Positions 16,314 to 25,517 of a DNA stretch of 64,000 nucleotides are shown here, piece after piece. The position numbers and the translations under genes were made by a program. This DNA comes from Marinobacter sp. Arc7-DN-1 (lineage in GTDB: Bacteria; Pseudomonadota; Gammaproteobacteria; Pseudomonadales; Oleiphilaceae). The stretch covers positions 1,426,001 to 1,490,000 of the forward strand of contig NZ_CP031848.1 of assembly GCF_003441595.1 (NCBI RefSeq), read 5' to 3'. Position 1 is the stretch's first letter. Each line of letters starts with the position of its first letter. Under the pieces are notes generated by a model. That model did not search any database. It saw only the letters and a program-made list of their open reading frames with translations, and was not told the origin of the DNA.

Positions 16314-17981
16314 GTGCATTACCCTGATGAGCAAACGACAACAACACCAGCAGTCCGTATCGTGTTCCGAAAAACCAAACTCAAAACCCGCATGATTCTC
16401 ACCCTCGGGCTCGTCGGTGCCTTACAGACGATCCTGATTGGCGTGTTTGCCGGCTATTACCTGAGCGAATCCCTGTACGACGAGATCGGCCAGCGGGCCT
16501 TGATGGTCGCCAAGACCGTGGCCGCCACACCGGCGGTGATTTCAGGCATTCAGAACCGGGATGTGCCAGAACTCAATCACCTGGCGGCCCGGCTGGCGAA
16601 AACCAACGAAGCCCTGTTTATCGTGATCGGTGATCAGAAGGCCATCCGCCTGGCCCACCCGGATCCAACCCGATTGGGTCACTCCATGGCAGACGACGAT
16701 GGTGATTATGGCCGCCAGGCCCTTGTACATGGTGAAGCCTATGTGGCCAGAGCTCTGGGCAGCCTGGGCGAGTCCATGCGCGGCAAGGCGCCGGTGATAA
16801 TACCGGGCACCGGCGAGATCATCGGTATTGTGTCGGTGGGCTACAGTCTGGCGCAGGTTGAAGCCACCATTGCACGGTACAATTTTGTGCTTTACGGGGT
16901 GATCGGTGTGATGCTGATGATCACTATCCTCCTGGCCATTGTTATTGCCGGTCGGTTCAAACGGGCGATCTTTGGCCTGGAACCCGAGGAAATCGCCCGG
17001 CTGTTCCGGGAACGGGATGCAACGCTGCAATCGGTTCGTGAAGGCATCATTGCCATCAACCGGGAAGGTCTGATTACCACCGTCAACCGCACCGCCCTGG
17101 ACACCCTGGGGCTGAAACCGGAAACACCCCTGGCCGGCCAGCCGGTGCTTTCGGTATTACCGGAAAGCGACCTGTTGTCGGTGCTGGAGTCCGGCATTCC
17201 TGATTTCGACCGGGAGGTATGGCTGCGTGGCCGGCAAATGATTGTGAACCGGCTCCCGGTGCGGGACGGCAGCGACATCATTGGCGTGGTGGCCAGTTTC
17301 CGGCTCCGTGATGAGGTGGACCAGGTCAGCCGCCAGCTGACCCGCATCCAGCAATACGCCGATGCCTTGCGTAGCCAGACCCACGAGTACTCCAACAAAC
17401 TGCACACCATTGCCGGCCTGATCCAGATTGGCGCCACCGACGAGGCCCTGGCCCTGATCGGGAGCGAGGTCAGCGATCACCAGGCACTGCTGCACCTGCT
17501 GCTGGACGCGGTGCCCGACCCGGTCCTGGCCGGCTGCCTGCTGGGCAAATACAACCGGGCCCGGGAAATGGGCCTGCACCTGGACATTGATCCGGGCAGC
17601 CAGATGGCTGACATTCCCGAGCAGTTGCCCAGAGACCAACTGGTCAGCGTTCTCGGCAACCTGATCGACAACGCCCTGGAAGCAACCCGGTTGCACACTG
17701 GCGAAGGTGGCCGTGTCCAGCTCTCCATGACCGATCTCGGTCAGGAACTGATCTTCGAGGTGGAAGACCAGGGGCCCGGTATTCCCCAGGCGGCCCAGCA
17801 GAAGATTTTCGAGAAGGGGGTTAGCAGCAAGGAGGGCGATGAACACGGTATTGGTCTCCACCTTGTGCGATTATTCCTTAACCGCTGGGGCGGCTCAGTC
17901 ATTGTTGAAAGCCTGTCGACCGGAGGTAGCCGCTTTACTCTATACTTACCCAAGACACCGGAAGCGAGGAAAACCAGTTGA
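16314..17981 (+). CDS. CitA/DcuS-type sensor histidine kinase
   Basis: This protein of about 555 residues has an N-terminal helix (about 27-49), an extracytoplasmic single Cache/PDC sensor domain (50-190), a second helix (191-213), a cytoplasmic PAS domain (235-335) and a kinase core. The phospho-acceptor region RSQTHEYSNKLHTIAGLIQ places the conserved His at 357, in the form seen in CitA/DcuS kinases. The N box NLIDNALEA and G boxes DQGPGIP and HGIGLHLV follow. GTG 16314 is the longest start, and GTG 16362 or ATG 16392 are possible. It overlaps the regulator gene by 4 bp. It probably senses the carboxylate imported by tctCBA. Confidence 0.9.
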   Translation: MHYPDEQTTTTPAVRIVFRKTKLKTRMILTLGLVGALQTILIGVFAGYYLSESLYDEIGQRALMVAKTVAATPAVISGIQNRDVPELNHLAARLAKTNEALFIVIGDQKAIRLAHPDPTRLGHSMADDDGDYGRQALVHGEAYVARALGSLGESMRGKAPVIIPGTGEIIGIVSVGYSLAQVEATIARYNFVLYGVIGVMLMITILLAIVIAGRFKRAIFGLEPEEIARLFRERDATLQSVREGIIAINREGLITTVNRTALDTLGLKPETPLAGQPVLSVLPESDLLSVLESGIPDFDREVWLRGRQMIVNRLPVRDGSDIIGVVASFRLRDEVDQVSRQLTRIQQYADALRSQTHEYSNKLHTIAGLIQIGATDEALALIGSEVSDHQALLHLLLDAVPDPVLAGCLLGKYNRAREMGLHLDIDPGSQMADIPEQLPRDQLVSVLGNLIDNALEATRLHTGEGGRVQLSMTDLGQELIFEVEDQGPGIPQAAQQKIFEKGVSSKEGDEHGIGLHLVRLFLNRWGGSVIVESLSTGGSRFTLYLPKTPEARKTS

Positions 17982-18667
17982 CCCCCATTCGACTCCTGAT
18001 CATCGAGGATGACCGCAAAATAGCGGAGATTCAGCGACGGTTCGTAGAACGACTGGAGCAGGTCGAACTCTGCGGCATCGCCCACACCCTGGCCGACGCC
18101 CGGGATCAGATTGATGTTCTGACACCGGACCTGATCCTGCTGGACGTGTACTTTCCAGACGGCAATGGCCTTGAGTTATTGCGGGAACTACGGGCGGCAG
18201 ACAGCGGCAGTGATGTCATCCTGATTACCGCCGCCAAGGAAGTCGACACCCTGCGCAGCGCTCTTCGGGGCGGCGTGTTCGACTACATTCTCAAACCTCT
18301 CGTTTTCGAACGGCTGCAGGAGGCTGTCAACCGGTACCGTGAACACCGGGAGCGGTTGTCCGGTCTGCACCAGGTCGCCCAGAAGGAAGTGGACGCACTA
18401 CTACCCCGAAGCACCAGTGACGACACCTCCTCCGGGGACGAACGCCTGCCCAAAGGCATTGATGCGCTGACCCTCGACAAGATCCGGGAGGTGATGGCGA
18501 GCGGCGGCCACCAAAGCGCTGAAGAGGTTGGAGGCGCCATCGGGGCCTCGCGCACCACTGCCCGCCGCTATCTGGAGTATCTGGTTGGATCCGGGGAACT
18601 GTCGGCGGAAGTCACCTACGGCAGTGTCGGGCGCCCGGAACGGCGATACTGTGCCCACCATCACTGA
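17978..18667 (+). CDS. CitB/DcuR-type response regulator
   Basis: This 229-residue response regulator has a receiver domain with acidic pocket Asp11/Asp12, phospho-acceptor Asp56 (LILLDVYFPDGNG) and Lys106 (YILKPL). The C-terminal part (about 155-225) is a helix-turn-helix of the CitB kind (EEVGGAIGASRTTARRYLEYL). It starts with TTG inside the kinase stop codon (TTGA overlap), so it is translationally coupled. It probably activates the divergent tctCBA operon after phosphorylation by the kinase. No operator was identified in the 181-bp divergent region. Confidence 0.92.
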   Translation: MTPIRLLIIEDDRKIAEIQRRFVERLEQVELCGIAHTLADARDQIDVLTPDLILLDVYFPDGNGLELLRELRAADSGSDVILITAAKEVDTLRSALRGGVFDYILKPLVFERLQEAVNRYREHRERLSGLHQVAQKEVDALLPRSTSDDTSSGDERLPKGIDALTLDKIREVMASGGHQSAEEVGGAIGASRTTARRYLEYLVGSGELSAEVTYGSVGRPERRYCAHHH

Positions 18668-18817
18668 ACCGGGGCTCCGTTTAAAGTCGCGTGAGCGCCG
18701 CCAGGACGCGGTTCCGACAATCGCAGCCAGTCCACTGCGAGGTCTGTTTGCCAGGCACCTGCCGTACGATTGACTATTATCAAGTGAAATGGCCGGCAAA
18801 CGATTGAGGCACTGCCC

Positions 18818-19330
18818 ATGGTGGAGCGCTTACAATGCCCGGAGGGCCTCCGGTTACTGCTTACCCCGAACCGTTCCCTGAGCTGGAAAGGCAACATCAG
18901 GGTCTGGCTGTGCCTTTTTGCTGTCTCCGCCGTCACCACCACAGGCTTCAGTCTCGCGGGTGCCTGGGTGATCATTCCTTTTGCCGGCCTGGAACTGATC
19001 GCACTGGCATCCGGCATCTACCTTACTTCCCGCGATTGTCAGCGGCGGGAAGTGCTGACCATCGACGATACCGATATCCACATCGAGAAAGGCAGGGAGC
19101 GGAAACAGGCGGAGTGGACCCTGCCGAGACGGTATGCCCGCCTCCGGGTCAATGCTCCGGAACATCCGTTTGCTCCGGCGAAACTGGCGCTCACTCATCG
19201 CGATATGGATGTTCCTCTGGGGCAGTTCCTCAACATTGACGACACCACCATTCTCGTTGAACTTCTGGAATCCCGTGGAGTGGCTATAGAACGTAAAGAG
19301 CCCGATTCGAAAATCGGGCTCTGGTTCTGA
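18818..19330 (+). CDS. DUF2244 domain membrane protein
   Basis: This 170-residue protein has an N-terminal PNRSLSWKGN segment and two adjacent hydrophobic helices (about residues 31-70), followed by a cytoplasmic C-terminal domain with DCQRREVLTIDDTDIHIEKG. This is the DUF2244 arrangement, often linked to cytochrome oxidase gene neighbourhoods, though no such genes are here. Its function is unknown. A perfect palindrome is encoded within its last codons and may end transcription. Confidence 0.8.
   Translation: MVERLQCPEGLRLLLTPNRSLSWKGNIRVWLCLFAVSAVTTTGFSLAGAWVIIPFAGLELIALASGIYLTSRDCQRREVLTIDDTDIHIEKGRERKQAEWTLPRRYARLRVNAPEHPFAPAKLALTHRDMDVPLGQFLNIDDTTILVELLESRGVAIERKEPDSKIGLWF
19297..19322. 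terminator. Palindrome at the convergent gene ends, possible bidirectional terminator
   Basis: AGAGCCCGATT (19297-19307) and AATCGGGCTCT (19312-19322) are perfect 11-bp arms with a CGAA loop. The palindrome lies inside the last codons of the DUF2244 gene and 35 bp beyond the stop of the convergent solute-binding gene. T-runs are short on both strands, so efficiency is uncertain. Confidence 0.5.
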
Positions 19331-19357
19331 GTTCCTTTCAGGGATAACCCCCAGCAG

Positions 19358-20140
19358 TTATTCGTAATGGGCCACAATCCTGTCGATTTCGCCCGCCTTG
19401 CGTGCCTCATCCAGCGCCTGCTGCAAATCCGCGATGATGGCCGGATCTGTGTTGGTGCTGAAGGCCAGATACATGGGCGTCTCGCGAAACACCAGCACCG
19501 GCTTGAGGCCGGTAATACCATGCTCTTCTTCAGCCACCAGCGGACCGACAAGGCCATCGGTCACCCACAGATCCGCCTGGCCCAGCGTCAGGCGACGTGC
19601 ATTCACATCACCCGAGATGCCCATAACAACATTGAAGCCCTGGTCCACCAGATACCCGGACATGACATCGCCCTTGTAGCCGGCAATTCTCAGATCCCTG
19701 GCATCTTCCAGCGAATCCAGTGTAATGTCGGAGTCCGGTGCGCCAAATAACGTCCATTTGATGGACGCCAGTGGCCCTACCCACTGGAACTGATCTTCCC
19801 GCTGATCGGTCCGGGCCGTGCAGAAAAGGCCATGATTTTCCCGATCCTGAACCCAGTCGTAGGCATAGCTCCAGCCCCGCATTTTCATCACGTAATCGTA
19901 TTCCACACGGGCAAATATGGCCTTCACCATATCGGTACAAATACCGGTAATGTCTTCTTCGCTGTGGGCGAAGCCTTTTCCGGATTCAGAGGTGTTATAG
20001 GGCGGGTAGTTTTCAGTAAAAATATACAGGCGTTCGGCCGCCAGAGCGGTCTGGCCGAGAGCAGACATTGCCAGCGCCATCACGCCGCATTTAATGCCTC
20101 TCATAACCTTTGAGGAGACCGATTCACGTTCAGTGGGCAT
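19358..20140 (-). CDS. Periplasmic solute-binding protein, SBP_bac_3 family
   Basis: This 260-residue protein has a signal peptide ending ...LGQTALA and a mature start AERLYIFTENYPPYN, the opening of family 3 binding proteins (amino-acid type). Typical features are GICTDMVKAIFAR, YDYVMKMRGWSYAYDWVQ and the closing EARKAGEIDRIVAHYE. It has no permease or ATPase genes next to it, so it is either an orphan binder or a small periplasmic sensor or enzyme of this fold. The ligand is unknown. Alternative starts within the first 13 residues are possible. Confidence 0.85.
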   Translation of the reverse strand: MPTERESVSSKVMRGIKCGVMALAMSALGQTALAAERLYIFTENYPPYNTSESGKGFAHSEEDITGICTDMVKAIFARVEYDYVMKMRGWSYAYDWVQDRENHGLFCTARTDQREDQFQWVGPLASIKWTLFGAPDSDITLDSLEDARDLRIAGYKGDVMSGYLVDQGFNVVMGISGDVNARRLTLGQADLWVTDGLVGPLVAEEEHGITGLKPVLVFRETPMYLAFSTNTDPAIIADLQQALDEARKAGEIDRIVAHYE

Positions 20141-20513
20141 TCTCTTGTCCTTTTCGACGATTCAGATGGAATGAAGATCGAGCGCCTGGAATCAATTCAG
20201 CGATAGCCATAGGCAGCAATATGGTTGAAAAAGCGGCAGTTTGGCACTTAACGCCAGCCATTATGGTCAATTCTGCCAGTAAAACCCATGATTGCGCGTC
20301 CCGCTGAAAAAGTCAGTGACAAAACGTATCTGAAAAGAGTGCCCGGGGGTTCAAAGGCCGCCGGCGGGCCATCGTTGGTCCCTGTCTTTGGTCGTCGGGT
20401 TTCGTTTGGCTGGCCTGTATTGAAATTGACGTCTCAAGGGAGACTGGGCAAACTCAATCGGGCACGTTTCCCACGATCATTTCCTCCCAATAATGAACAA
20501 CAAGGCAAGTGCC
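20141..20513. other. Intergenic region between the binding-protein gene and the dehalogenase gene
   Basis: This 373-bp region separates divergent genes and must hold both promoters. No gene, repeat or clear operator was recognised. Confidence 0.4.
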
Positions 20514-21404
20514 ATGGATTTTGTCAGAACCCCCGAAAAACGCTTTGAACGCCTGCTGGATTATCCCTTTGCCCCGCATTATGTGGAGTTGGATGGGCTG
20601 CGCATGCACTACGTGGATGAGGGCCCAGCCGAAGCCAGCCCGGTCCTCATGATGCATGGTGAACCCTCCTGGTCCTATCTTTACCGCCACATGATTCCGG
20701 TCTGTGCGGCGGCCGGCCACCGGGTGATCGCACCGGATCTGATCGGCTTCGGCAAATCGGACAAACCAACAGCCATCGATGATTACAGCTATCAGCAGCA
20801 CATGGACTGGATGCAGGCGTTCATTGACCAACTGGAACTGGAAAACATTACGCTGGTGTGTCAGGACTGGGGGTCTTTGCTCGGCTTGCGGCTCGCGGCA
20901 GAAAACCCGGACCGTTTCCGGGCCATCGTGGTGGGTAACGGGATGCTGCCAACCGGAGACCAGAAAGCGCCGCCGGCCTTCAGGATCTGGAAGAACTTCG
21001 CGCTGCACAGCCCGTGGTTCCCCATTGCCCGGATCATCAACACCGGCTCGTTCCGGAAACTGGGCCCCGATGAACTGCGAGCCTATGACGCACCTTTTCC
21101 AAACAAGAAATACAAAGTGGGTGCTCGGGCCTTCCCACGCCTGGTTCCGATGCACCCGAACGACCCGGCGAGCGAGGCCAACCGTAACGCCTGGAAGGTA
21201 CTGGAGCGCTGGGAAAAGCCTTTTCTGACCACCTTCAGCAATGGCGACCCGATTACCCGCGGGGGTGATGCCTATATGCAAAAGCGAGTTCCGGGCGCGA
21301 AAGGCCAGCCCCATGTCACCCTAAAGGGTGGTCACTTTCTTCAGGAGGATTCACCCGTGCCCTTTGCCCGGGCAATCAATAACCTGCTCGCCACCCTGAC
21401 CTGA
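20514..21404 (+). CDS. Haloalkane dehalogenase, subfamily I (DhlA-like)
   Basis: This 296-residue alpha/beta hydrolase should split carbon-halogen bonds of haloalkanes to an alcohol plus halide. The features follow DhlA: HGEPSWSYLYRHMIPV near residues 48-63, nucleophile Asp118 followed by halide-binding Trp119 (CQDWGSLLG), a likely second halide Trp159 in the cap (FRIWKNF), acid Asp245 (SNGDPIT) and base His274 (GGHFLQED). The start at 20514 gives a DhlA-like MDFVRTPEKRF N-terminus and has AAGG upstream. Marinobacter strains are known to encode such enzymes. It appears monocistronic, and no haloacid dehalogenase is nearby. Confidence 0.9.
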   Translation: MDFVRTPEKRFERLLDYPFAPHYVELDGLRMHYVDEGPAEASPVLMMHGEPSWSYLYRHMIPVCAAAGHRVIAPDLIGFGKSDKPTAIDDYSYQQHMDWMQAFIDQLELENITLVCQDWGSLLGLRLAAENPDRFRAIVVGNGMLPTGDQKAPPAFRIWKNFALHSPWFPIARIINTGSFRKLGPDELRAYDAPFPNKKYKVGARAFPRLVPMHPNDPASEANRNAWKVLERWEKPFLTTFSNGDPITRGGDAYMQKRVPGAKGQPHVTLKGGHFLQEDSPVPFARAINNLLATLT

Positions 21405-21414
21405 CCGGTGCCAC

Positions 21415-22305
21415 TCAGTCCTGGCCGACCGGCATCCTGGGCCGGTAGTGCCAGGACGACCAGCTATACAGCCCCAGTGCGATCCAGATCACCACAAAGC
21501 TGACCAGTTGGACATCGCTCAATGGCTCGCCGAACACCAGTAGCGCAATAAAAAACTGCAGGGTCGGGTTGATGTACATCAGGAAGCCGACCGTCGCCAA
21601 TCGCAAACGCCGGGCGGCGCCTGCGAACAGCAGCAACGGGATGGCAGTGACAATGCCACTGGCCATCAGCAGGGCAGCGATGTAAGCACTGTTGCCAAAA
21701 TGGGACAGCCCTTCGCGCGCGAGCCAGCCAAAGGCAAGCAGGCCCACGGGAAGCAGTAGCATGGTTTCCACGAACAGGCCGGACAGACCATCCAGTACCA
21801 CCTGTTTGCGCAGCAGGCCATAGGTTCCAAAGCTGACAGCCAGCGCCAGGGAGATCCACGGCAGTTGCCCGAGCATCACCAACTGGATAAGGATACCTAT
21901 GCCCGCCAGCACCACGGCGGTCATCTGCCATGGCCCCATGCGCTCACGAAGCACCAGCATACCCAGGGCAACATTCACCAGCGGGGTCAGGAAATAGCCG
22001 AGACTGGCCTGCAGAACATGGCGGGTTTCCACGGAATAGATATAGATGCCCCAGTTAGCCGCAATGAGCAAGGCGCAGCCCAGCACCCGCCAGAGCTGTG
22101 CCGGGTTGGCGAGGGCGGCCCGCACTGCGGACCAGCGCTGAAGCCCACTGATGACAAGGGCAAGGAAAACGCAGGACCAGATTATCCGGTGAATCAGGAT
22201 CTCAAACGCCGGCACCCCCTCAAACAGGGCGAAGAACAGAGGGAAACAGCCCCAGATGGTATAGGCACTAAGACCATACCAGACGCCTTTGGTCACTTCC
22301 GTCAT
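21415..22305 (-). CDS. rarD: EamA family transporter RarD
   Basis: This 296-residue protein has ten predicted membrane helices. The RarD N-terminus (KGVWYGLSAYTIWGCFPLFF, then FEILIHRIIWS) is clear, as are NWGIYIYSV and GYFLTPLVNVALG. It is a drug/metabolite superfamily exporter of unknown substrate. The start at 22305 (MTEVTKG) is used because the longer frame adds a basic, non-conserved extension. It lies 25 bp downstream of another EamA transporter gene on the same strand. Confidence 0.9.
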   Translation of the reverse strand: MTEVTKGVWYGLSAYTIWGCFPLFFALFEGVPAFEILIHRIIWSCVFLALVISGLQRWSAVRAALANPAQLWRVLGCALLIAANWGIYIYSVETRHVLQASLGYFLTPLVNVALGMLVLRERMGPWQMTAVVLAGIGILIQLVMLGQLPWISLALAVSFGTYGLLRKQVVLDGLSGLFVETMLLLPVGLLAFGWLAREGLSHFGNSAYIAALLMASGIVTAIPLLLFAGAARRLRLATVGFLMYINPTLQFFIALLVFGEPLSDVQLVSFVVIWIALGLYSWSSWHYRPRMPVGQD

Positions 22306-22330
22306 CCGTGAATCATTCCGGGAATCCTTG

Positions 22331-23227
22331 TTAAGCCGGTTTTTTCTGGGTAACCACCAAGGCCACGCCGACAATCGCAATCAGGCCGCCCGTCATGGCA
22401 AGCCCACCCAGTCGCTCATCAAACAGCAGATAGGCTTCCAGCGCGGTTACCGGCGGCACCAGGTAAAACAGACTGGCAACCTGAGAGGCGGCGCCCTGGC
22501 GGATCAGCCACATCAGTAGCAGGATGGCGCCGATCGACACCCCGAACACCAGCCAGGCCATGGATAACTGGAGTTGCAGGCTCCACTCCACCTCGCGGGT
22601 TTCCAGGGTGAATGCGCCGATCGCAAAGAACGTGGCTGCGGCGGCGTACTGAATCAGGGTGCCCGCCACCAGATCGGCGCCGGTGCCATGACGCTTCTGG
22701 TAAACCGTGCCCATGGAGATACCCGCAAGTGCAAAAAGCGCCCAGAGCAGGCTCCAGGGTGAAAATCCTGAACCGGCGCCGTTAGCACCAAATTTTTCAA
22801 GCAGAACGAGGGCAACACCCACCAGGCCCAGGGCCAGCCCAACCCACTGCCGGGCACTGACGGATTCTTTGAGAATGGCAACGGCCGCAGCCGCGGTCAC
22901 CAGGGGCTGCAGACCCACGATCAATGACACGATCCCTGAGGCCATGCCCCCCTGGATGGCGTAATACACGCCGCCGAGATAGCAGCCATGCACCAGCACG
23001 CCGGTAACCGCCAGATGGCCGGCACCGCGCCAGCCCGGCCAGCGGGTTTTCATGATCCAGGCCAGCCCCGCAAGCAGCACCAGCGTCATCAGCATGCGGA
23101 TCAGCAGCAGGGTAAAGGGCTCGGCAAACGGCAAACCATACTTGGCGCCGATAAAACCGGTACTCCACAGCCAGACAAAGAGTGCGGGGACAAAAAACGA
23201 GTAGAACAGTGAGCGCATGTATCGCAA
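22331..23227 (-). CDS. EamA/DMT family transporter
   Basis: This 298-residue inner-membrane protein has ten predicted helices and two EamA repeats. Typical landmarks are ALFVWLWSTGFIGAKYGLP, GVYYAIQGGMASGIVSLIVGLQP and FYLVPPVTALEAYLLFDE. The substrate is unknown. A start three codons in (23218, MRSLFYSF) is equally plausible. It probably forms an operon with rarD. Confidence 0.87.
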   Translation of the reverse strand: MRYMRSLFYSFFVPALFVWLWSTGFIGAKYGLPFAEPFTLLLIRMLMTLVLLAGLAWIMKTRWPGWRGAGHLAVTGVLVHGCYLGGVYYAIQGGMASGIVSLIVGLQPLVTAAAAVAILKESVSARQWVGLALGLVGVALVLLEKFGANGAGSGFSPWSLLWALFALAGISMGTVYQKRHGTGADLVAGTLIQYAAAATFFAIGAFTLETREVEWSLQLQLSMAWLVFGVSIGAILLLMWLIRQGAASQVASLFYLVPPVTALEAYLLFDERLGGLAMTGGLIAIVGVALVVTQKKPA

Positions 23228-23321
23228 CCGGATTCGATGTATCTGTCAGTCAGCTTAGTTTATAAGTTAGCAGGCAAACAAAACAGATACAGAAAACCCG
23301 TTTCACGACCAGTACAGATTG

Positions 23322-25517
23322 TCACGGGCGAACCTCAGGGAGCTTCACTTCGATGTCGGGCTCGCCACGATGCCAGTTTCCTCGCCAGGTCACGTCCGGC
23401 GTATCGCCAGGCCGGGGCTCAATGGCTATCGAAACGGTTCCGAAGCTGGTCGGTGCCGGTCCGAACCGGATGGGTTTGCCCTGTTCGAGCCAGCGGGGCG
23501 GGACGCCCGCACAGAAAACCAGCCGGTCGCCCTCCTCCCGTACGAAGCAGTTGCGTACCATCATTACCCACTCTGCCGATGCCCAGACATGGTGCCCGTC
23601 CCCCATACAACCGCCTCCGGTTCCGGGATGAATGGCCTCTGGCCACTGTCCGGTAGGCGATGCCAGCCCGGCGACGGCGTCCACCAGTTCCAGATAACGG
23701 AGGTCCCCTGCCCGCAATAGCACCTGGGCAACATGGAGTGTCAGGTAGGCATTGAGGCCCGAGTGAATCATGTCCTGGTAGAAGGCCCCTTTCACGAAGC
23801 ACTTCTCAAGCAGGAATTCGACACAGTCCAGCAACCTCGGGTCATCCGGCCTGCACAGCTGGGTGGGATACCCTATCGCCAGCGAACCGATGGCGCCTGC
23901 ATCCAGCCGGCGGTAAGGTGACGCCGGCATGCCCGGGCGTTTCAGGCGCTCAGCACAGGTTGCCAGGCTGCGATCAACGGTCTGGGCAAATTCCCGGGCA
24001 CCGGCGCCGAAGTGCTCGCTGGCTTCCCGGTCGACAGGTCTGAGCAGCTCCTCAGCGGCTTTCAGGCCGGCTATCCCCCAGAAGTCGTCCCAGTAGTAAT
24101 AGTCATTGGGCCCCAGGTGCTCGGCGCTGAAGCCGGCCGGCAACAGACCTGCATGGGGCTTGTCCAGGGTATCGCTCAGACGCTTTTTCTGGATCCAGCG
24201 GGCGCCCTTGCGCACCGGTTCTTGCCATCGACGGTGCAGGGCCCGGCCGGTCAGTTCGTGGAAACGCCTCAGAATCCAGAGCACCTCGCCGTTCGCGTCC
24301 CACTCCCCTTCCTGGGAACGGAAATAGCCGTTTTTCAGTTGCCGGTGGGGAAACTGATGCAGCGCGCGCTCGGCGCGGTCCGTCAGCCCGACGCAGAGCA
24401 AGGCGTGAATAATGAACGCGGCATCGCGGAACCAGAAGCGCTTGTAGGTGTAGGGGCCGGGATAGACATCCTCCGGTGAGTGCAGCACCAGGGAGTGGAT
24501 AGCGGCATCGTAGAGGAACTGCCAGGATTCATCGGGGCATTCCAGTTGGGCATACCCTTCCAGGGCACCGAGCCAGCTGTCCGGCCGAATCGCCGGAGCC
24601 GACTCGTCCGACAGCGGAACCCTTACGGTAAGCTCCGAGACCTCTCCGGCCCGCATCGGAAACAGCGCCGCTGCCGTGACCATGCCAACATCGCATTTGC
24701 CCTGGCTCTGGTCTTGATTGTCCTGGAGGTGAATCCGCACATCGCCCTGCCGATAGTCCGAGACGTGATGACGCTCGGCCGGCCGGCTGAAAAACACGGT
24801 CTGCTTTCTATCAACGGTCCAGGCATCGCGCTGCCCCGACAGACTTACCCGATTGATAAAACTGATGCCCTCCGGGTTTGCCGGTCGCAGTGAGAGCACC
24901 AGTGAGCCAGAGGTTCCTGACCTCGCCCTCAGCAACAGCTCACAAACCGGCTTGCCATTTTCCACCACGACCCGGGAGCGACTGGTCAGGCTCAACCCGC
25001 CCAATTCTGAATCGGTCACTACCACGGGACCATCCTCAAACGCCTGACGCTGCCGGGCAGTCTTGCAGCGGGAGGGCAGCAAGCAGCGGCCGTCATCGGC
25101 CAGCACCCAGGCATCCAGAGACCATCCGTCATAAAAAGGTGTCAGCAGGCCCCGGGGATCAACCACCGGCAACTCGGCCACATCCGGCTGTCCGATGGCC
25201 GTCCAGTTACGGTTACTCAGGTTGATATGGGTAATGGAAAACGCCCGGGGAATAAACGCCACGTCCCCGGGGTCAAACTGCCGCTCAATCCAGTATGGCC
25301 AGACCCAGTCCAGGTTATGCTGAATCACCCGGCTGTTGATCAGTCCCCGGGCATGGAACACCACACCGGCTCTCAGCAATTCAATCGGCTCCCCCACCTC
25401 CGAAGGCTGGGCAAAACTGTGCAGTTTTGCCAACAGCGCTATGGGATCCAGAAAACCATGGCGATGGGCCATCCGTTTCACCAGATACCGCCAGGGCAAC
25501 CACTTCATCCAGCTCAT
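23322..25517 (-). CDS. Six-hairpin glycosidase-like protein (GH15/trehalase-type fold)
   Basis: This 731-residue protein has an N-terminal beta-rich region (about 1-340) and a C-terminal (alpha/alpha)6-type domain. The catalytic-domain landmarks are YPGPYTYKRFWFRDAAFIIHALL, QEGEWDANGEVLWIL, NDYYYWDDFWGIAGL and GTGGGCMGDGHHVWASAEWV. These resemble glucoamylase, trehalase and glycogen-debranching folds, with acidic residues in the RDAAF, EWDANGE and WDDFWG segments. No signal peptide is seen. The substrate is unknown, and a carbohydrate is likely. It starts at 25517, overlapping the TVP38 gene's stop (ATGA), so the two are coupled. Confidence 0.72.
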   Translation of the reverse strand: MSWMKWLPWRYLVKRMAHRHGFLDPIALLAKLHSFAQPSEVGEPIELLRAGVVFHARGLINSRVIQHNLDWVWPYWIERQFDPGDVAFIPRAFSITHINLSNRNWTAIGQPDVAELPVVDPRGLLTPFYDGWSLDAWVLADDGRCLLPSRCKTARQRQAFEDGPVVVTDSELGGLSLTSRSRVVVENGKPVCELLLRARSGTSGSLVLSLRPANPEGISFINRVSLSGQRDAWTVDRKQTVFFSRPAERHHVSDYRQGDVRIHLQDNQDQSQGKCDVGMVTAAALFPMRAGEVSELTVRVPLSDESAPAIRPDSWLGALEGYAQLECPDESWQFLYDAAIHSLVLHSPEDVYPGPYTYKRFWFRDAAFIIHALLCVGLTDRAERALHQFPHRQLKNGYFRSQEGEWDANGEVLWILRRFHELTGRALHRRWQEPVRKGARWIQKKRLSDTLDKPHAGLLPAGFSAEHLGPNDYYYWDDFWGIAGLKAAEELLRPVDREASEHFGAGAREFAQTVDRSLATCAERLKRPGMPASPYRRLDAGAIGSLAIGYPTQLCRPDDPRLLDCVEFLLEKCFVKGAFYQDMIHSGLNAYLTLHVAQVLLRAGDLRYLELVDAVAGLASPTGQWPEAIHPGTGGGCMGDGHHVWASAEWVMMVRNCFVREEGDRLVFCAGVPPRWLEQGKPIRFGPAPTSFGTVSIAIEPRPGDTPDVTWRGNWHRGEPDIEVKLPEVRP

